DNA from: Babylonia areolata
Taxonomy: Eukaryota; Mollusca; Gastropoda; Neogastropoda; Buccinidae
Direction: 5' to 3'
DNA: 64,000 bases
NCBI RefSeq assembly: GCF_041734735.1
Contig: NC_134878.1
Span: 39,231,713 to 39,295,712, forward strand
A program made the position numbers and the translations under genes. Below, in pieces: positions 9,269 through 19,575 of this stretch (the stretch's first letter is position 1; each line of letters starts with the position of its first letter). The notes beneath the pieces are model-generated. The model saw only the letters and a program-made list of their open reading frames with translations, was not told the origin of the DNA and searched no databases.

Positions 9269-10105
9269 ATTGGTGTGTGGTAATACAGAGACAAAAATGT
9301 GCACAGCATGTTGAGGGTAGATCTTATCCACATAGAAAGCAGATCTTAATGCTGGCTGCCTGGATGGACCCAAGAAAGCTACAGTGCTTGCAAAAGGCCT
9401 ATGGAGACCTGTCTGGATACACAGCCAGTAATGACTCTCGTCTCTTCCTGTTGGTCCACCTGACAGTGCTGAGCTTATTCAAGGTGCCTGTTGCAGTCGT
9501 GGGATGAGGGAATTTCCCGGTGACAAGAGAAACATGGTCAGACTCACAGGAAGAAACGAGGGGGAGTAGTAGCAGTGGTGTCAAGCAAGATCTCCATAGG
9601 CCTGTAGAAGTGTCTAGCTACCGAATACAGCTGGTTGGGCGCAGACCATCTGTCCCATCTGGCAGTGAAGTAAGGGAAATAAGTCTCCTGGAAAATCCTT
9701 CTGTAGCCAGTGCATATCACTTACTGAAAGAATTAGCCAGCCTGTTAAAACTAAAAATAAAAAAAAGAGAAAATCCTTGACCTCCCGTGATGGACAAACA
9801 TCCCCTGTGAATGAGTGGATGTATTTTTGCTGGTCCTCAGATATGATTATTAGCTGCTCCTCCATGAAGTGAAGAAGACAGGCCCCTGCTTTGCTGTCCC
9901 AGGGTTTCCTCTACAGTGGTGTATGAGCACATGCCCAGGCTCAGCCATGGGCAGCTATCTCTCCAGGGCACTTTTACATGCTAGGACTGCCTATGGTCCA
10001 GATCAATTTCTCAAAAATCTGTCACCCTGGTCAACCACACCAACTCTCCCAGTCCAGCAGTGGCATTGCATCTGTAGGGCTTGGAGTACTGGGAACAATG
10101 AACCT
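9269..10105. other. Unassigned stretch with short open frames
   Basis: Short plus-strand open frames (9277-9507, 9520-9780, 9869-10117) show no recognisable domain or motif, and no clear splice structure links them. It may be an old transposon remnant; I cannot support a gene. Confidence 0.35.
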
Positions 10106-10109
10106 TTAA

Positions 10110-10722
10110 CCAGTTGAGTGCCAGATAATTTTGTAAAATAGTGCTCTCCTCTTGCCAGGGAATTTTGAGGATTTGGGGGTAATAGATTAAAAAGAATTCT
10201 AGGACTATGGGAGATACAGAAAGAAAGGAGACGTTTTTTGTGAAGGAAAATGAATGTAGATTCTGAATCTGCCACCATGCACACCCCAGTCAGTTTGGTT
10301 GTAGATAGCTGTTCAGGCATTCAAAGTGAAGATAATGATTTGTGTGCCAAAAAAGATCTATTTTCACCTCCACAGAATGGCATCCATAAAGTAAACAAAC
10401 AAAATAGCATACATATTGTCAGATTATATCTGTAGAAGAAATTAAAAACTGGTCACAAGTTTAAAAATCAAATCAAACCTCATGTAGACATGTAAGTGAA
10501 TCACTGTCCCAACAATGACCAGTGTGTGTACAGTCAACATAAAAGTCAGTCATGTTCTTTGAAACTGAGCATGCAAGCTTTTTGACAGCAAAGAGCTTTC
10601 ACCAGTTAGAGAGAGAAATTATTTGATGACAATCACTCCCTACAAGTTGCACGTGGACCAATAAAAGTGTCTGCTGTGCATCCAGCTTGCCTCCTCTTCA
10701 AACACGTTAACCATCTGATTCA
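10110..10722. mobile_element. piggyBac-like terminal segment (P6), related to P2 left end
   Basis: Begins CCAGTTGAGTGCCAG directly after TTAA at 10106-10109 and aligns with 5333-5942 across roughly 610 bp (shared landmarks: CCAGGGAATTTTGAGGATTT, AATCACTGTCCCAACA, GTCTGCTGTGCATCC). Similarity stops at about 10722, where P2 jumps to the P1-type right end. P6 is therefore either a longer relative whose interior follows, or a truncated end. No matching right terminus was found downstream. Confidence 0.6.
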
Positions 10723-11204
10723 GTGACAAAAACATTAAAAACAAAAAGCATGTGTTTCACGTCCAGTACTCATTCAGCCCTGCTTTTGATGAAAATCATG
10801 GAACATTGGCAGGTGTTGATTTACTGCAGTATGCATTGAAACGTGAGTACACTGGTGTTCATCTGCCACACCCACTCCACACCCTTTGGCTGACATTCGA
10901 CCTGTCGTCTTACATCACTCCTCTCCCTCTCCTCCCCCTTTGCCAACGCTTATTGCCCATATTCTGTCAGTCATAGCCACTTGCTCAAAAAATACTGTAT
11001 GGTTTGATGGGCGGACGGAATTACTGTCATTATCAGTCACCTTCGTGTTCAAACCAATCATCAGACAAAGAGAGATCCTTCTCCATCATCGAAGCTGTCC
11101 ATTATCACAAGCACTGTTTTCAAAATTGTGTAACTCTGCTGACTGGGGACACTCCCTTTACTGGCCAAAGTTTTCAAAGCCCTTTTTTTGATTCACTTGT
11201 GTAA
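10723..11204. other. Unassigned stretch
   Basis: No recognisable gene. Overlapping plus-strand open frames at 10752-10976, 10886-11191 and 11004-11204 have no familiar motif. It could be interior sequence of the element starting at 10110. Confidence 0.3.
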
Positions 11205-11659
11205 ACAAATTGAGTCTATGTTTTAACCCGTGTTCGGTTGTCTGTGTGTGTGTCTGTGTCTGTGTGTCCGTGGTAAACTTTAACATTGACATTTTCTCCG
11301 CAAATACTTTGTCAGTTGACACCAAATTAGGCATAATAGTTGGAAAAATTCAGTTCTTTCCAGTCATCTTGCTTAAAACAATATTGCGTCTCTGGGATGG
11401 GCACAAAAAAATAAAAAATGAAGCCTAGTTATATGCAAACTGCATTTACTGTTATATTGATATTTTTTGTATTCTCTAAACTTGGCACTTTGATCTGATA
11501 TTCTGACACAACAACAAGGGCAGTCATTATTATCATTTTTTGTTCAAACAGGAACTTCTTTTGCTAAGCATGGAAGTTTTATTTATTTTGCAAACGTTTT
11601 GGTGCAGATAGTAAAAAAGGGAAATTACTCTGTAATTAATGCTAGGGGACTTAATTTGC
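11205..11659. repeat. Probable interspersed repeat, left part, interrupted by P7
   Basis: Non-coding AT-rich block with a short TGTG run near 11238-11270. I recall very similar sequence as a common dispersed repeat in gastropods (memory only). It stops at the TTAA-flanked element at 11664; the continuation may be 12853-13640. Confidence 0.3.
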
Positions 11660-11663
11660 TTAA

Positions 11664-12848
11664 CTCTTTCGTTCCTATTTTTCTATGAACCATTACTCCC
11701 CCTTGTTCTGAGATCCCTACCATTCGCATATTCCCTTCATTCCTGGATTTAGAGAAGAGAAAGAAAGTATGAAGCAGGGTACTTATTTTGGAGGCTTACG
11801 GTAACGCGGCTCATTACAATACACTCAGATTGTCATATACTGTTGTGTTCAGAATTGATGTGAGAAGTTGTCTCAGACCCTGTTGACACTATAGGGTGAC
11901 ATCTCTGGTGACACTCAGGTATAAAACAGGTGACTTTGGGGTCAAACACAATGCATACAACTACGTACTACATGCAGGACAGTGTTTTGCTTGCAGAGTA
12001 TGCACATCATGCAGGTACTCACTGAGTAGTGCTTTGCATGTATCTCAGTGCCACACTGCTAGTCATATCCACGAAAAACTGTCACAATTGTCACTACTAT
12101 TGTCCTTATCACATGAATGATTTGAACTTTGTCTCAAAGAGAATATATGCCTTTCACTACACTATCAGTCACTGAGCCAGAATCAGATCATTATCTACAC
12201 AATTCTTGAACAAAAACTATTCAGAAACGATACTGTCTCTAAATAGGCATGTCCATGTCACAATCATCACATAATGTGCCACACAAAGGTGACACGTGTG
12301 TGATATACCTTGAAGCAGTCATGCCAGTTACTGCACAAGTATACACAACAATTTTAACACTTCTTACTTTTTTAACTTTTCATCACCCGCTATCTGTGCT
12401 TCTGTAGCAACAGCTAATTGCACTCTCTCCTTGTCATTCGTTTGAAACAGATCGAAATCATTATCTGTTAGAGCATTGTGAAACTCATCATCAGAAAACT
12501 GGTCACAATCCAAACTTTCTACACATTCCGTTTTTCTGTGTCCGTGTGTCTACACAGCACATCAGCAAGAATGTAGCGGCGCCCACTTTCCCACGGCCTA
12601 GGGAGGGGGAAGGGGGTGTCTGGCATCAATTCCACTCATAAACACTGCCCCGCTAGTGACCTGGTCAAGGATAGATGACGTGCACTGATGACACGACTCG
12701 CGGGAAGTTCAAAGCGCTTACCGCGAGAACCGATTTTCCGGGCTGCAGGAAGGAAAGGGGGAATTCTCTGCTGCACGGTTTTCCGGCCTACAGGAATGAA
12801 GGGTAAAAATCCTGTAAACCGGAAAACCGTGCTGCAGGGATGAAAGAG
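11664..12848 (-). mobile_element. Non-autonomous piggyBac-like element (P7)
   Basis: TTAA at 11660-11663 and 12849-12852 bound ends CTCTTTCGTTCCT (left) and, inverted from the right, CTCTTTCATCCCT, a good terminal inverted repeat. A second, subterminal inverted repeat supports the pairing: CCCTTCATTCCTG at 11733-11745 and CAGGAATGAAGGG at 12791-12803. On the minus strand, about 12540-12370 reads an acidic peptide (SLDCDQFSDDEFHNALTDND) of the kind found in piggyBac N-termini, placed about 300 bp from the right end, so that end is probably the 5' end. No DDE motifs were seen. Length 1,185 bp. Confidence 0.7.
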
Positions 12849-12852
12849 TTAA

Positions 12853-13639
12853 ACTGATCTTTCTCATCTTAAACATTACATTTTGAAATTGTACTCAACA
12901 CATAAAAAGCTTGTGTGTTTTACTCTCAGTGTACAGGGCTTTCACTAAGTTCATTCGCCCAAGTAGTCTTTTTCGGAAAATACTAAAATCAGTGCGATGA
13001 GTGGACTGTACAGATCTGTTGGCTGAGCCCTGAAGGTCATGGGCAAAAATCAAATGCGTACACATATTTATACACATTCAAAGCGCGTGCTCATATTCTT
13101 CGTGAACGCGAACGATGCCATTTTGTTTCAAGTTGTTGACCTGCCCGTTCAATCCTATATTCAATGGACAATACATGATAACGTGATGGAAAGTTGGAGA
13201 AGGAAACCGTTAAATATTTATTCAGAGAAAGATTTGTGAATGCCTCATCATTTACTGGATTATGCCTCAAACTGCCATAAAAATATCCACAGAATCAGTC
13301 GGAATTCACAGTTAAAAATTGTAAACCATGCGAGTTAATACCCTTGAACTGATCACGATAAAACAAAAAAATTTCCAGTCTTGACTTTTCTCAAAATGAA
13401 GTCCTTTTCACTTCTTACAATGTTTAGAAGTACTTGTACTTGGCTCTACATGTTATTAGTTTAACAAAATACTAAATTTTCATATCAACTTTAAAACTAT
13501 AAAACTAGAATGAACATAAAAGAGAACTTGAATCGACCATGTCGTACTGCATTCCCGGCAGGTGTAACTAAACTTGTACATCTATCTAGGTCTAGTGAAA
13601 ACGGCTAAATGTTGCAGTGTGATTGCGGAAATAGCCATT
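12853..13639. other. Non-coding stretch, possibly continuation of the repeat split by P7
   Basis: AT-rich, no coding motifs. Sits between the TTAA flank of P7 and the LINE 3' end. May be the right-hand part of the repeat beginning at 11205; this is an inference. Confidence 0.3.
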
Positions 13640-13761
13640 AAAAAGAATTTTTTATTGCCCTTGGTGGTGTGTCCATCGAGATCGATGATGACCATCGTTG
13701 TCATCCAGCTGGGGGATGTGGGGAGGGTGGTGGTGGGGTGGGGGGGAGGATGCTCATGAAT

Positions 13762-14787
13762 CTATCTGTGAATGCGCAGATGGCTGAATAGCCCAATCTG
13801 CGCACAAAATGTTCGCTGACAGTTGGGGCAGACAAAGACAGGCATACCATTGTCAGGGAGCTTGTTTGCCCGTGACTTTCTGGCCTGCCTCTTCTGAACA
13901 GCTGCAGCAGTCCTGTTGGCCTCGCACAACTTGGCGCCTTTGTGCACAGCAGCGCGCCATTTGTCACGGTCCACTGCAGATTCCTCCCAGGAGTCAGGGT
14001 TGATATCAAACGCTTTCAGAGAGACTTTCAGAGTATCTCTGAAGCGCTTCTTCTGACCTCCGTGTGATCTCTTCCCTTGTTGCAGCTCGCCATAGAAGAG
14101 CCTTTTGGGCAGCCGATGGTCTGGCATGCGCGCCACGTGTCCAGCCCAGCGAAGCTGGGACTTCATCAGGATGGTGAAGATGCTGGGAAGGGTGGCTTTT
14201 GCGAGCACCTCTGTGTCTGGGGTCCTGTCTTGCCACTTGATGTTCAGTAGCTTCCTGAGGCATGTTGTGTGGAAGTGGTTAAGCTTCTTGGCATGTCGTT
14301 GGTACACTGTCCAAGTTTCGCAGGCGTACAGTAGTGTGGGGAGAACTACTGCTCTGTAGACCTTTAGCTTGGTCTCAAGACTAATGCCTCTTCTGTTCCA
14401 GACATTTGCATTGAGTCTACCAAAAGTTGCGCTTGCTCTTGCAATCCTGACATTCACTTCATCGTCAATCGTCACATTTCGTGACAGTGTGCTGCCAAGG
14501 TATGTGAACCGCTCCACCGCACTGAGTCTCTGACCGTTGACTGTGATGTTGGGCTCAACGTAGGGTTTCCCTGGGGCTGGCTGATGGAGAACTTCAGTTT
14601 TCCTCGTGCTGATGGTAAGGCCGAAGTTCCTGCTGGCAGTGGCAAACTTGTCGACGCTGAGTTGCATGTCAGCTTCAGATCCAGCGTTGAGGGCACAATC
14701 ATCAGCAAACAAAAAGTCTCTGATGATGTCTGTCATGACCTTCGTTTTTGCTTGAAGCCTTCTGAGGTTAAACAGCTTGCCATCTGT
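13762..14787 (-). pseudogene. LINE ORF part 3: RT motif C, thumb and C2H2 finger
   Basis: In the same frame as part 2 after the stop: TDGKLFNLRRLQAKTKVMTD, FLFADDCALNAGS (motif C, FADD catalytic pair), ERFTYLGSTLS, LLYACETWTVYQRHAKKLNH, LRWAGHVARMPDHRLPKRLF and DSWEESAVDRDKWR. The C-terminus is CPNCQRTFCAQIG then LFSHLRIH, a perfect C-x2-C-x12-H-x3-H zinc finger, probably nucleic-acid binding and thought to help template or target recognition in such elements. Ends naturally at a stop at 13762. Confidence 0.9.
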
Positions 14788-14790
14788 TCA

Positions 14791-15232
14791 GTACTTTAGG
14801 CCGATTCCAACATCGCCATCTCTGAAGGCATCAGTAAGCATTGCAGAGAACATGAGGCTGAACAGCGTCGGAGCCAGGACGCAGCCTTGCTTGACACCAT
14901 TTGTGACAGCAAAAGGAGCAGATGTTTCGCCATTGTCCTGGACTCGAGCCTGCATGCCTTCATGGAATTGGCTGACCAAGGAAATAAATTTCCGAGTGCA
15001 TCCGTACTTGGTCATGATCTTCCACAGTCCCTCTCTACTCACGGTGTCGAAGGCCTTAGTGAGGTCGATATAAGTGGAGAACAGATCAGCATTTTGCTCC
15101 TGACATTTCTCTTGCAGCTGCCTTGCAGCAAACACCATGTCGGTGGTTCCGCGCTCTTTCCGGAATCCACATTGGCTCTCAGGCAAATGACCTTGGTCAA
15201 GGTGTGCTGTGAGGCGGTTTAGTAGGATCCTT
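14791..15232 (-). pseudogene. LINE ORF part 2: reverse transcriptase palm, motifs A and B
   Basis: Resumes as RILLNRLTAHLDQGHLPE, then QCGFRKERGTTDMVFAARQL, STYIDLTKAFDTVSREGLW (motif A, catalytic Asp in YIDLTKAFD) and NGVKQGCVLAPTLFSLMFSA (motif B). It stops at a TGA (14790-14788) after DVGIGLKY. The next part continues in the same frame, so this is a single nonsense change, consistent with CGA to TGA decay. Residues upstream of the frame change near 15232 (MHLSFTCTSERG) are not part of the protein. Confidence 0.9.
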
Positions 15233-16822
15233 GCCTGCGATGGAGAGCAAGGAAATGCCCCGATGGTTATCACAGGCTTGCCGGTTCCCCTTTCGCTTGT
15301 ACAAGTGAATGATAGATGCATCTTTGAAATCCTGGGGGATCGTCTCTTCTTTCCACATGAGTGAGTACAGCTGATGGAGCTTCTTTGTCAGCACAGTGCC
15401 TCCATCCTTGTAGACCTCTGCTGGTATGGAGTCTGAGCCAGGTGCTTTGCCACTGGATAGCAGACAGATTGCTTTCTGGGTCTCAAGAGGTGTTGGCGGA
15501 TCGTCCAGTGCTTCGTTGATGGGGACTTGTGGGAGACAGTCTATGGCTTCATCATTTATGAAGGAAGGGCGATTTAAGACACTGTTGAAGTGCTCAGCCC
15601 AGCGTTCGAGAATTTTCTCCTTCTCGGTGATCAAGGTATTCCCATCAGCACTGAGGAGGGGGGATGATCCTGAGGATGTGGGGCCGTAGACTTCTTTTAA
15701 GGCATCATAGAACCTCTTCATATCGTGCCTGTCAGCATATCCCTGGATCCCATCAGCTTTGTCACTCAGCCACTTATCCTGCATCTGGCGTAACTTTTGC
15801 TGAACAGTCCTGCGGATGGCATCGTACACATCCTTTTTTGATGTGGACTTTGGGTTGCTCAGGTAGGCTTGATGCAGACGGCGTTTCTCATCCAGAAGCT
15901 GCTTGATTTCATCACAGTTTTCATCAAACCAGTCTTTGTGCTTTCTGGTCATGGGTCCCAGGGTCTCTAAAGCTGTACTATAGATCAGCTCACGCAGGGT
16001 CCTCCAGTCAGACTCCACATTCTGGTTGTCCAGAGAGGCGGATTCCAGACAATCTTCCAGCAGCTCCACAAAGGACTGTTTGATGGTGATGTTTTTCAGC
16101 TTGGCGATGTTAAGCCGTTTTGGAGCCTTCTGGCCTTGGGGGCGTCTCTTGGGCTGGATTCGAATGTTCAGCTTCGAGACTACAAGGCGATGGTCTGTCC
16201 AACACTCAGCGCCGCACATGGTCTTTGTTACACGTACATCTTGCCTATCCCTTTTCCTGACAATGACATAATCGATGAGATGCCAATGCTTTGAGCGAGG
16301 GTGCATCCATGACGTCCTGTTACGGGTAGGGAGGCAGAAAACTGTGTTGGTTATCAGCAGTTCGTGCTCTGCACAGGTCTGAAGCAAAAGCAATCCATTT
16401 GGGTTGCAGTGGCCCACACCGTGCTTTCCAATCACTCCATCCCAGGAGATGTAGTCAGAGCCAACTCTAGCATTGAAGTCCCCAAGAATGATAAGCTTAT
16501 CTGCTTTAGGGATAGCAGCAATGACAGAGTGAAGGTCCTCGTAGAGCTTCGCCTTCACTTCATCCGGGTTGGTCATGGTTGGGGCATAGGCACTGACAAT
16601 GGTGAGGTGCTTCTGGCCAGATGCCAGTGGGAGTTTCATGGTCATAAGCCTATCGTTGACTCCCTTTGGGATTCCAGCTAGCTTGCTGACAAGTGCTGTT
16701 TTTACTGCAAAACCAACACCAGCCTCACGTCGCTCTTCGCTTCCTCGTCCACTCCAGAAGAAGGTGTAACCAGATCCCTGTTCACAGAGCTCGCCTTCGC
16801 CTGCAAGCCGAGTCTCACTCAA
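15197..16822 (-). pseudogene. LINE ORF part 1: APE endonuclease and N-terminal RT
   Basis: Encodes most of the endonuclease: AALSETRLAGEGEL, SAYAPTM, the catalytic-type LGDFNARVGSDY, HLIDYVIVRKRDRQDVRV and TDHRLVVSKLNIRI. A linker follows (HKDWFDENCDEIKQLL, QDKWLSDKADGIQGYADRHD, KEVYGPTSSGSSPLLSADGN), then the start of the RT: RWAEHFNSVLNRP and LLSSGKAPGSDSIPAEVYK. The frame is lost at SIAGKDPTKPP (about 15240), where relatives read AGKILARILLNRL; about 11 nt are missing. The apparent start at 16822 is a Leu codon inside the endonuclease, not a true initiator. Confidence 0.9.
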
Positions 16823-16960
16823 GGCTGCGATGTTTTGAATGCCCAGGATACACCAGAATGATATGATTTAAACAGCGTTCTCACTGCAAATACCGCAATT
16901 GATTTATCGCCCTTTAAAAAAGTATGTTCAAATGTTGAATTTTAGAATGTCAGTTAAGGA

Positions 16961-17040
16961 GCCACGATAGTGTAATGGATAAGGCAGTAGTTTGTTCTCA
17001 CCCGAACACGCAGGGTTCGAATCTGTTAGGACTTTTTTTT
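16961..17040 (+). ncRNA. tRNA-Arg-like sequence (pseudo-tRNA or SINE head)
   Basis: A-box-like TAGTGTAATGGATAAGGC (16968-16985) and B-box GGTTCGAATC (17014-17023) at tRNA spacing, followed by a T8 run that could terminate RNA polymerase III. TAATGGATAAGGC is characteristic of tRNA-Arg. An anticodon stem can be drawn (GTTTG with CGAAC), but the acceptor arms do not pair and the T-stem is damaged, so it is not a working tRNA. It is most likely a tRNA-derived SINE head or tRNA pseudogene, lying upstream of the GTF2F1 exon, presumably in its intron. Confidence 0.5.
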
Positions 17041-17360
17041 CTTTCTTTTTTTAAAAAAAAATGCGAAGCTTTATAATAACAAATACAGAACACATTTTTA
17101 CGATAAGATTTTTTTTTTTTTTTTTTTTTAAAGTGTATCACAAGTGAGTCTTGAAGGCCTTGCCTCTCCTGTTTGGATATGATGCAACCCCCTTTCCACA
17201 TGCATTCCACATGGTCCAATTAGAAAATCATTATTGAGTAGAAAGGAGTCTTCTACCTGATGTATGCTCATTTGAATAGTATTTTTATAATCTAAACACA
17301 TCAAACTAACCATTCAGAGTCTGTCTGTGTGCATTGAACCAAACTCCAATGAAGGAAAAA
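17041..17360. other. Intronic AT-rich stretch with T/A homopolymers
   Basis: T-rich runs at 17032-17060 and 17109-17130; no gene. Presumed intron of GTF2F1. Confidence 0.4.
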
Positions 17361-17369
17361 TTGGAACAA

Positions 17370-17475
17370 GTGCAGGACGTCAGTGTACATCTTATAGGCA
17401 GTAAGGCATTATTGCAACACTTTTTGCAGGACGTCAGCTGACATCTTATACTGTTATAGGCACTCAACTGTATAA
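17370..17475 (-). mobile_element. Possible piggyBac-like terminus in GTF2F1 intron
   Basis: GGCACTCAACTG (17459-17470) is the exact inverse of CAGTTGAGTGCC in the P6 terminus (10111-10122), and is followed by TATAAA where TTAA would be expected. Inside it are two related segments starting GCAGGACGTCAG (17371 and 17427), the second containing the perfect palindrome GTCAGCTGAC (17433-17442), reminiscent of the subterminal palindromes in P1 and P5. The other end was not identified. Confidence 0.35.
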
Positions 17476-17666
17476 AAGGTGTCTTGGTTGCAAAAGGAAT
17501 GTCGCATCTTTGCTGGATTCCAGATCCTTCAGTGCTGGCTAACTCATATGCTAACACTGTTTTGAGGTCCATTCCAGCATCCAGATTTAGTATTGTGCAT
17601 TATTACTATTATTTGTGTACCTAATTTTGTTTTGTGAAATTCACATTTATCACATCTTCTCAACAG

Positions 17667-17874
17667 TGATGGCATAACAGAGGAGACCATCCGGCGTTAC
17701 CTGCAGAGGAAGCCAATGACAACAAAAGACTTGCTGCAGAAGTTCCGCTCCAAGAAGCTCAACATGACCTTCGAACAGATGAGCAACATGATAGCTCAGC
17801 TCCTGAAGAGGATAAATCCAGAACGGACCACCATCAACAAGAAACTTTACCTGTCTTTGAAAAAGCCAGAGTGA
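17667..17874 (+). CDS. GTF2F1: TFIIF alpha subunit (RAP74), last coding exon
   Basis: The exon follows a polypyrimidine tract and CAG acceptor ending at 17666. The first base completes a split codon; then DGITEETIRRYLQRKPMTTK, DLLQKFRSKKLNMTFEQ, MIAQLLKRINPERTTINKK and LYLSLKKPE, with TGA at 17872-17874. This is the C-terminal winged-helix domain of RAP74. The human protein, as I recall it, ends in closely matching sequence (VRRYLTRKPMTTKDLLKKF, LAQILKRLNPERK, ending FSLKE). RAP74 pairs with RAP30 in TFIIF, which binds RNA polymerase II in pre-initiation and elongation complexes; this domain contacts the FCP1 CTD phosphatase and TFIIB. Upstream exons were not found in the window, so the preceding intron is long or extends outside it. 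The intact frame and splice site argue for a live gene. Confidence 0.9.
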
Positions 17875-19472
17875 GCGAGTTCTGTTGACAATGAACATAC
17901 TAATGATATGGGAACCAGCAAGGGGAAATGGATTGAGAACTGAAAGTGAGATGTGCCTCAGTTTGTAATAACAGACAGTTGAGGTAACAGTTCAGCTGCT
18001 GTTCAAGAACACTACAGTTTGTTATCACCAGGTGAATTGTCCGAAGACAAATGAATTCTTCTTAACACTTGAAATAAGGTGACATGTTTATCACTTGTAG
18101 TAATGTGTAAAAAAAAAATTAAAAAAAAAAAAAAAAGTGTGAGTGAATTAGAAAATCATCACAGGAAAAATCTTGCACACATCTCATGTGTGGTCTGCAC
18201 AAGTCTGAGAGAATCACTGAATTCCAGGGAAGTTAAGAAAGCAAAAGCACTCACATGCCTGTTACATTTATTAGCAAGTATGATCATTTTGTGTATATAT
18301 GTTGTTGTTTTTTTATTACTATATATATCAGATACTGTGACAGAATCAGCAGTTTGTTGGACTTTAGATTCAGCGTTCACCAGTGATCAGGGTTGGAGGC
18401 ACCATCTTGGCATGGTTTTGTGTTCTTGGAAAAGGCACTGTATTTTTCCTTACTCCACTAGGGTTTGCATGGGTAACTGACTTTGGTTGGGGAAGGTTAA
18501 AATGGCAGAAGGAGTGGATGGTATTGTATCATGTTGTATTTTGTATTGCATTACATTTTTCAAAACAGATTTTTCTTTGTGAAATCCGGGCTGCTCTCTT
18601 TAGGTAAAGCATGTAACTGCAGTACAGTACTACTCTGTTTTATTTTCCCTGCCTGCAAGAGTATTTGTTTTCTTTTTAAAGTGGATTTTTCTATAGGATT
18701 TTATCAGGCACAATCCTTTTGTTGCCATGAGTTCTTTTACATGCTGCACACGGGAGCTTGGTTTATCATCTTATCTGAAGGACTTGGACCAGTGTCAAGA
18801 CCACCACTTAAGGTGTAGTGGAAGAGGAGAAAATAATGGCAAATGTGAGATTTGAATCTGTTTGCTCAGATTTTCTTGCTGCCTATGTGATGCGTTACCA
18901 CTGACCAGGCCACCACTGATCATTAGTTGGGATGGTAGTGCCAAGTTATTGACAGTGGTTCAGATGTCTTTAGCCACTATAGTTAATATTGTGATTTTAG
19001 TAATCAGTTAGTTACAGCCACTCAAATGTCAGATCATGGTTTCAGTTTGGTGGAATGCTAGGCAGGATTGATAGTTAGATATGAAAGAATTTGTCACAGC
19101 CTCAGCTTTTGTGAAACGTCCCAGCATGCGTACAAAATTGGGTATCTGTTTGCTTGCATAAATGTGTGTGATGTATAGGGATGGTACACCTCTGAAGTGC
19201 AGCATGTAGTATCTACTTAAATACATGTGTGCAAGAATCCAATTGACACTATGAGGGATGGGAGTTGCTATGTTTCGAAAATAGAAACTTGTGTAAGTGT
19301 GGGTTTTTTCCAAATTTTAAGTATGTATATTGCAATTGTTCTATGAAATGATAAATTTGTGAAAACATGGTTGTTTTATATTGTATGTTATCTTTTTCTA
19401 TTTGGAAATATGTGCACATACATATAAGAATGTAGGTGCACTTATGAAAAGAAAAGATTTTTGCAAATTGAT

Positions 19473-19478
19473 AATAAA
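19473..19478 (+). promoter_or_regulatory. Poly(A) signal AATAAA, candidate 1
   Basis: AATAAA about 1.6 kb after the GTF2F1 stop, followed within 25 bases by TG-rich sequence (CTGTTGTGGATCTG). Confidence 0.45.
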
Positions 19479-19547
19479 ATCTGTTGTGGATCTGATGTCA
19501 ATGAAAGATGGAGATAGTGTGCCTTGCAGTGAACATGATTAGAAAGT

Positions 19548-19553
19548 AATAAA
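19548..19553 (+). promoter_or_regulatory. Poly(A) signal AATAAA, candidate 2
   Basis: AATAAA followed closely by AGTTGTGTCATTGCAGTG, a GU-rich downstream element; a credible cleavage site would be near 19570. Confidence 0.5.
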
Positions 19554-19575
19554 AGTTGTGTCATTGCAGTGTTCT

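Larger units (their letters stand above)
13640..16850 (-). mobile_element. LINE (non-LTR retrotransposon), 5'-truncated
   Basis: Minus-strand element of about 3.2 kb carrying most of one long ORF: APE-type endonuclease, reverse transcriptase and a C-terminal C2H2 finger. The 5' end is cut inside the endonuclease: the family's IAALSETRL is preceded by about ten residues of open frame, then unrelated sequence near 16850, the classic outcome of incomplete reverse transcription. The 3' UTR is short and runs into a C-rich tract (GGTGG on the plus strand at 13715-13750) and ends near 13640; no long poly(A) tail is visible. Only two disabling changes are seen, so the insertion is probably fairly young. 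Clade not assigned. Confidence 0.9.
17875..19575 (+). other. GTF2F1: GTF2F1 3' UTR (probable)
   Basis: AT-rich sequence following the stop with no other gene; includes A-rich runs at 18110-18137. The end is inferred from poly(A) signals at 19473 and 19548. Short open frames within it (for example 18079-18480) show no domain. Confidence 0.5.

Noticed and set aside
16961-17034. Functional tRNA-Arg gene
   Set aside because: Acceptor arms do not pair and the T-stem has mismatches.
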